The notes under the pieces were generated by a model, which saw only the letters and a list, made by a program, of their open reading frames with translations, ran no database searches and had not been told where the DNA came from. Shown here piece after piece: positions 17,766 through 23,847 of a DNA stretch of 23,847 nucleotides. The DNA is from Lobulomyces angularis (lineage: Eukaryota > Chytridiomycota > Chytridiomycetes > Lobulomycetales > Lobulomycetaceae), in NCBI GenBank assembly GCA_027604685.1, contig JADHYX010000030.1, positions 71,002-94,848 of the forward strand, read 5' to 3'. The translations under genes and the position numbers were made by a program. Each line of letters starts with the position of its first letter. Position 1 is the stretch's first letter.

Positions 17766-18615
17766 TTAAACGACGGTACCAGAACTAGAATAAAAAACAT
17801 TAAAAAAACTGGAGAAAAATCTTAATTTATACCTTGAAGCGATTTTAGGCCATAGATCAGCGCATTCTTTACCAACAGGTCCTGTAATAGCTGAACCTTT
17901 CATTTCACCTTTAGGGTTAACAATAACACCAGCATTATCTTCAAAATAAAGGAAAACTCCATCTTTTCTTCTCCAGGCTTTTCTTTGACGGACAACAACA
18001 GCAGGCATAACTAAAAAATAAATAATAAAAACTAAATAAATAAAAAAAAAAATTAAAACCTTTTTTTCTTAAATCTGGTTTTCCTTTTTTAACAGTAGCT
18101 AGTACCATATCACCAACACCAGCTGATGGAAGACGATTTAAAACACCTTTAATTCCTTTCACTGCCATAATGTATAAATTTTTAGCACCAGAATTATCAG
18201 CACAATTCATAACTGCTGCGACTGGAAGACCTAAGGTCATTCTAAATTTGTTACCAGCGGCTAAAAACAAATGAAAATAAATTAAATTTCAAGAGAAAAA
18301 TAGAAAAATTACCTCCACTTCCTATTGATCGCAGGTAAAAAAAAAATAAAAATAAAAAATTAATCAAATTTTGTTTTTGAGTATATATCGAAATTGATTA
18401 ACGTAGCATAAGTTTTTTTTTTTTTTTATTAAAATATTTCCTTCAATAAAGAAAAATTCAAAAAAATTTTTTTTTTTTTATTTGAAATATTAACAGAAAA
18501 TATAAAGCATTAAAGCTATATTTTAAATTAATATCCTCTCAAATTTTTTCATCGAAATTTTTTTTTTTTTTTCTTGTAGTTTAAAATGTTGTTTTTACAC
18601 ACCTCTTTTGGACAT
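17766..18615 (-). CDS. RPL23: 60S ribosomal protein uL14 (RPL23)
   Basis: Exons 18603-18615, 18313-18321 (9 nt), 18060-18260, 17833-18010 and 17766-17784 join to 139 residues, the normal length. It begins [15 protein letters not shown], continues with [30 protein letters not shown] and [18 protein letters not shown], then [20 protein letters not shown], and ends ASSSGTVV. These are near-invariant uL14 segments. The protein lies at the subunit interface of the large ribosomal subunit. The first coding intron is 281 nt; the other three are 48-52 nt. A GTAAGT donor at 18729 and an AG ending at 18619 suggest an additional 111-nt intron in the 5' untranslated region, so the transcript probably starts above 18729. 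Confidence 0.95.
18313..18321 (-). other. RPL23: 9-nt microexon of the uL14 gene
   Basis: The sequence gaagtggag on the minus strand is flanked by AG and GT. It restores the glycine-rich GSGA segment between MSKR and AGNKF that uL14 proteins carry. Skipping it would also keep the frame but would shorten the conserved N-terminus by three residues. Confidence 0.75.
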
Positions 18616-19010
18616 TTTCTAAAATAATAAAATAAAACAATGGTTAGATAAAAATACAACAACAAATTTGATAAAAAATTTTCATAAAAAAAATTTAATA
18701 ATGGATGGGATGAGATAGATTGTACTTACGAATTAATTATGAATTGAATGGAAATTATTTTCGTTTGTGTAACAAAAAATTAAGTGATGTTAAGAGAAAG
18801 TGGTGAATACATTTTAAGTTTATAATTGTAAATTTGATAATAAATATATTAATGAAAATGAAATAATTATTCTCTTTCAATTTTACGAATTTAATTTGGT
18901 TCTCTAATGTTCTTTATTAAGAAAATAAAAATTAAGAATTACAAATAATGCAAAATTAAATAAAAAATCTATTGAAAAAAAAATTAAATGACGAAAAATC
19001 TAATATTGGA
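18616..19010. promoter_or_regulatory. uL14 upstream region with probable 5'UTR intron
   Basis: A strong GTAAGT donor (minus strand, 18729) and the acceptor just before the ATG define a likely 111-nt leader intron (18619-18729). The remaining sequence to 19010 is mixed AT-rich DNA holding the promoter and the 3' flank of SUA5. Confidence 0.45.
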
Positions 19011-20240
19011 CTAAACTTGCACTAGTTTAGAAGCAGCTTTTTTCAATCTGTTCATTATTGCAACACCTTCGTTCTCTTCCACAACCCCTTCAACTAAAAT
19101 GTAATCCATTTTTAGAGACTCCATTTCCCTTAAACCGTTAAAAATATTTTTTGCAATAGTTTTTAATTGATTGCAGTAATTTTCACAATCGCTAGTGCTC
19201 CCCTCTTGCTCAAGTTCTAATCTATATATATTTATATCATTAAACGTTTCTTGATAATTTCTGTTTCCTCTAGCCATAATGCCAATTTTATTTTTTATAA
19301 AATCAACTTTCTCCTCATCATTCGTTATGTTTTCAGTAATTTTCTTAATTTCCTCCTGAATTAAGTTGAATAACTTAAGATTACTCTCGGTAGTGTAATC
19401 ATTTACTAAAAATACAATTACTTTGGCGTCCGGTGTATAATGTCTGTATTTCATTCCTGGAGTCGTTGGGTTCAATTCAAAATTTTCATGCACATTTGTA
19501 TTGCTTTTTTGATAAATTTTGACATTTTCAAATCCTTCCACTTCCTTTAGCATTTCCCAAGTAATCCCACCTGGTCTTAATATTGTCGGAGGATTGGCAG
19601 TACCATCCAAAACTGTACTTTCAACTCCTGTCTCGCAGCTTCCTCCATCCAAAATCAAATCAATTTCACTTCCAAGATCCGAAAAAACATGTTCTGCTTT
19701 CGTAGGAGAGGGTCTGCCACTTTTGTTAGCAGATGGTGCTGCCAAAGGAAAATTACAAACATCAATCAGTGCTCTAGCAATGGGGTTTGCGGGCTAAATA
19801 TACGATTTATGTAACTATTGTAATTAAGAGCTTACCATTCTGATCCCCACCAGATCGTGATTGGCGGTGACTATATACGGAATAGTAGAAGGTTTGGGTA
19901 AAAGTATTGTTAATGGACCAGGCCAAAATTTTTTTAAAGCATTCATGTAGATACGTGGAATATTTGGTATAATTTTCGAATCAGTGCTAGGGAACAAATC
20001 ACATAACATTTTGAAACTAGAAATGTGAACAATTAAAGGATTATCACTAGGTCGACCTTTTACTTTAAAAATTTTTAATACCGAGTTTTCGCTTAAAGCA
20101 TTTGCAGCTAAACCATATACAGTTTCAGTTGGAAATGCTACAACATTATCATTCCGTAATAATTTTGCAGCTGCTTCTAAGATTTTTCTATCATTAATAC
20201 AATTTAGTGGTTCTTCTTTATTTTCAAATTTCAAAATCAT
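19011..20240 (-). CDS. SUA5: Threonylcarbamoyl-AMP synthase (YrdC/Sua5)
   Basis: Exons 19836-20240 and 19011-19793 (a 42-nt intron) join to 395 residues. The YrdC domain covers about residues 15-215: VVAFPTETVYGLAANA (33-48), KVKGRPSDNPLIVH (59-72), the nucleotide-binding PLAAPSANKSGRPSPT segment and STVLDGT. The C-terminal Sua5 domain starts after a TPGMKYRHYTP linker, whose motif is diagnostic of full-length Sua5 rather than short TsaC/YrdC. The enzyme makes L-threonylcarbamoyl-AMP from threonine, bicarbonate and ATP for the t6A37 modification of ANN-decoding tRNAs, acting in cytosol and often mitochondria. No clear mitochondrial presequence is visible. The minimal intron separates GIRM from PANPIARAL, a conserved junction. 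Confidence 0.95.
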
Positions 20241-20923
20241 TTTGATTATTGGTAAATAACTATCCTTTTTTTTAAAAGAAAAAAAAAAAAAAAAAAACTT
20301 GAAATTTTTTTTTTTAAGATTTTATAGTCTTCTTGTGCATTAAACATACGAAATCATTTAAACAACAATACTAAAAATTTTGTTTAATTGAGTACACTTA
20401 ATTTTATGGATGTTAGTAATTGTGGATCTAAAATTCATTTTGGCACAAATTTCATTATATGGTATACATCAGAAAGTCTCCTACAGAATTTTTGTAAGTA
20501 GTACCAATAGAACTTTGATTTCTAGTTTGAATGTAAGAAGTCGCTACTGATTTCCTTTTAAATATAACAGGGAATAATGAGTTGGTTGAAAACATTTTCT
20601 AGGACAAAATGTATAAATTCACAATAAAAGCACTTGAGATAAATTATTGTTGTCACAAATCTGTTAATATTTAATAAAAAAACACCTCCTTTTGATCCAT
20701 TTGTCATTTTTGAGTTTAGACCTAGTTCTGGCCAGATGTACAAAATTTTCAGTTCCCGCATTTCTACTCTGAAATACGTCACAACCTCACCTTAAACAAT
20801 TCAACTGCGCCGCAACAATCATTACAAAAAAAAAAAAAAAAAAAAATCTGAAAATAGATTTTCCTTGTCTCTATTCTGAAAATCATTTTTACTAATAACC
20901 CTTATAATCTATTTCTATTGATA
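20241..20923. promoter_or_regulatory. Divergent promoter region between SUA5 and UPS2
   Basis: After A/T tracts near 20265-20315, the segment 20320-20820 is unusually mixed in composition, with no conserved coding frame (the minus-strand frame over 20558-20782 has no recognisable features). The sequence ccaatagaactttgatttct near 20507-20526 resembles part of the 36-bp repeat unit at 4024, hinting at a dispersed decayed repeat. An A run at 20824-20846 precedes the UPS2 leader. Confidence 0.4.
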
Positions 20924-21583
20924 ATGAAACTACTGGACATTCAACACACTTACTCATACAATTGGCAAACTATTACTACTGCAAACTGGAGGAAATATCC
21001 AAACGAACTGTCGTCTCATGTTTTATCTTGTGATGTTATATCCAGAGAGGTAGACCCAAGTACAGGAATCTTGAAAACTGAAAGATTATTAAAATGCAAG
21101 CAAAACGTTCCATATCTTATTAGAAGTTTAGCAACTATACCAGAGGTGTCTTATTTTAGGGAAGTTTCCTATCTAGACCCAAAAACTCAAACCTACACTG
21201 CTACTACAATTAATTTGTCTCTAACAAATTTACTCACTATTCGAGGTAAAATAAATTTCAATGGATTTTGGATATTAAATTTTTTTTTTTTAGAAATTTG
21301 TACATATAAACCAGACCCGTCGAATCCAAATAAAACTCTATTTCAACAACAATGCATGACGACAGCAGGTCAGAGCTTTTCTGCATTTGGAAAATATATT
21401 GAAGACGCAGCTATTTATAAATTCGGATCTAATGCCTCAAGGGGAAGAGCTGGTTTAGAACTAGTAATTAATAAAGTATTAGAGGAAGTGAGAGATGTTG
21501 AAGATAAGTTAGGACGAGGATTGGAAACGTTAGAAAAGGACATTTTAGGTTTATTTGAGGAAAAAAATGAAAAAAAATTGTGA
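20924..21583 (+). CDS. UPS2: PRELI-family mitochondrial phospholipid transfer protein (Ups2/PRELID3)
   Basis: Exons 20924-21245 and 21294-21583 join to 203 residues. The PRELI/MSF1 domain spans residues 1 to about 175: YSYNWQTITTANWRKYPNEL (10-29) closely resembles yeast Ups2 and animal SLMO, followed by HVLSCDVISREVD, TERLLKC, FREVSYLDP, NLSLTNLL, and after the intron a KPDPSNPNKTLFQQ segment (yeast Ups2 has NKTLFQQEA). Ups2-type proteins pair with Mdm35/TRIAP1 in the mitochondrial intermembrane space and move phosphatidylserine to the inner membrane. Ups1-type (PRELID1) is less likely from these motifs. The 48-nt intron contains no stop and is a multiple of three, so unspliced reading would add 16 residues; family alignment favours splicing. 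ATG at 20924 is chosen since MKLL is the family start. Confidence 0.92.
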   Translation: MKLLDIQHTYSYNWQTITTANWRKYPNELSSHVLSCDVISREVDPSTGILKTERLLKCKQNVPYLIRSLATIPEVSYFREVSYLDPKTQTYTATTINLSLTNLLTIRGKINFNGFWILNFFFLEICTYKPDPSNPNKTLFQQQCMTTAGQSFSAFGKYIEDAAIYKFGSNASRGRAGLELVINKVLEEVRDVEDKLGRGLETLEKDILGLFEEKNEKKL

Positions 21584-21853
21584 TGATTTTAAATGAACCT
21601 TTTTTTTTTTGTTTTTTTAACATGTTAAAACTTAGAATTATAAATTTAATTATTTTATTAACTTTTTTATTATTATAAATGGTTACTTCATTTCATATTA
21701 AAAAAAAAAATACTTATTTCCTCATTAATAATAAAAAAAATTGAGTCGCTTCATTTTAACTAAAAAGTTACACAGAAAAAAAATTTTTTTTTAAAAACTT
21801 TTATATTTTTTTTTTTTTTTCTGTTCAATTGTTAATTTACATAAGCATTCATA
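21584..21853. promoter_or_regulatory. UPS2 3' flank and DBP2 promoter
   Basis: A/T-rich DNA with T runs at about 21600 and 21808. No coding sequence. It must contain the UPS2 terminator and the DBP2 promoter. Confidence 0.4.
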
Positions 21854-23587
<1,734 letters not shown>

Positions 23588-23847
23588 GTTTGTTGAAAAT
23601 AAATTATATTCGGAAGTTGTCTCATTCTCTTGATTGCGCTGTGATCAAGAAAATTGAGATACATATGAAAAAATCAAAAAAAAAATTTAATATTTATCTA
23701 GGTGGTTTATTCGTTTTTTGGTTGAATTATTTTAATAGAACCAAATGTTTTTTATACTTCAATTATTTCTTTTTTTTTTTTTCAGGCTCGGGGGATTTTA
23801 TTAACTAACATTTTTTATATTTTTTCTTTCATCTTTGTAAAATCCCT
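23588..23847 (+). other. Unassigned tail after DBP2 motif V
   Basis: The expected helicase sequence does not continue here. The same frame stays open to about 23806 but encodes lysine- and phenylalanine-rich sequence without family features. A T-run plus CAG at 23773-23785 looks like a splice acceptor, yet what follows does not encode motif VI in any frame within the window. Confidence 0.4.

Noticed and set aside
20558..20782. Minus-strand frame of 74 codons upstream of UPS2
   Set aside because: No homology, no flanking exons and unconvincing residue composition; more likely noncoding.
23588..23808. Open frame after motif V as an alternative DBP2 C-terminus
   Set aside because: The residues are K- and F-rich from A/T tracts and show no helicase motif VI; it looks like read-through into an intron or flank.

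Overview
The window is nuclear DNA from a eukaryote with a very AT-rich, intron-dense, compact genome. It contains eleven protein-coding genes, most split by short GT..AG introns (about 36-125 nt) whose 3' ends carry long T runs before the AG. Spliced models were rebuilt by hand and all ten complete-looking reading frames close in phase. The gene set points to a fungus: a DUF1752 (PF08550, Reg1/areA-type) protein, an Rsc9-type ARID protein, a Crz1/Ace2-type C2H2 factor, Sua5 and Ups2. An IP3-receptor-family channel and a TMEM120 protein argue against Dikarya and for an early-diverging lineage. That placement is inference; the species is not identified. No tRNA, rRNA, CRISPR array or intact transposon was seen.

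Layout from left to right: a DUF1752 gene (minus, running off the left edge at 1); a long AT-rich gap; TMEM120-like membrane protein (minus, 2089-3537); a divergent promoter region with a degenerate 36-bp tandem repeat; MFS transporter (plus, 4412-6782, 12 exons); tetraspanin (plus, 7175-8102); a short IP3-receptor-like channel (minus, 8271-10585, 11 exons); RSC9/ARID2 homologue (minus, 10974-13773); C2H2 transcription factor (minus, 14155-15217); ribosomal protein eL27 (minus, 16369-17285); ribosomal protein uL14 (minus, 17766-18615); SUA5 (minus, 19011-20240); UPS2/PRELID3 (plus, 20924-21583); and the DBP2/DDX5 helicase (plus, 21854 onward, incomplete in the window).

The most unusual locus is the IP3-receptor-like gene. 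It keeps the membrane and pore end of the family plus the conserved post-pore and C-terminal WFP segments, but has no room for the IP3-binding half of the receptor. Its N-terminus is instead three phase-1 exons, each encoding a copy of a [L/I]TL[E/Q]NHYLQS repeat, evidently by exon duplication. The selectivity-filter glycines typical of the family are also absent. Four of the first five complete or partial left-arm genes after the DUF1752 gene encode membrane proteins (TMEM120, MFS, tetraspanin, channel). No operon-like logic is implied, since strands and functions vary.

Gene-structure curiosities include an eL27 start codon split by an intron, a 9-nt microexon in uL14, two 15-nt microexons in the MFS gene, and ribosomal-protein introns several times longer than those of other genes.
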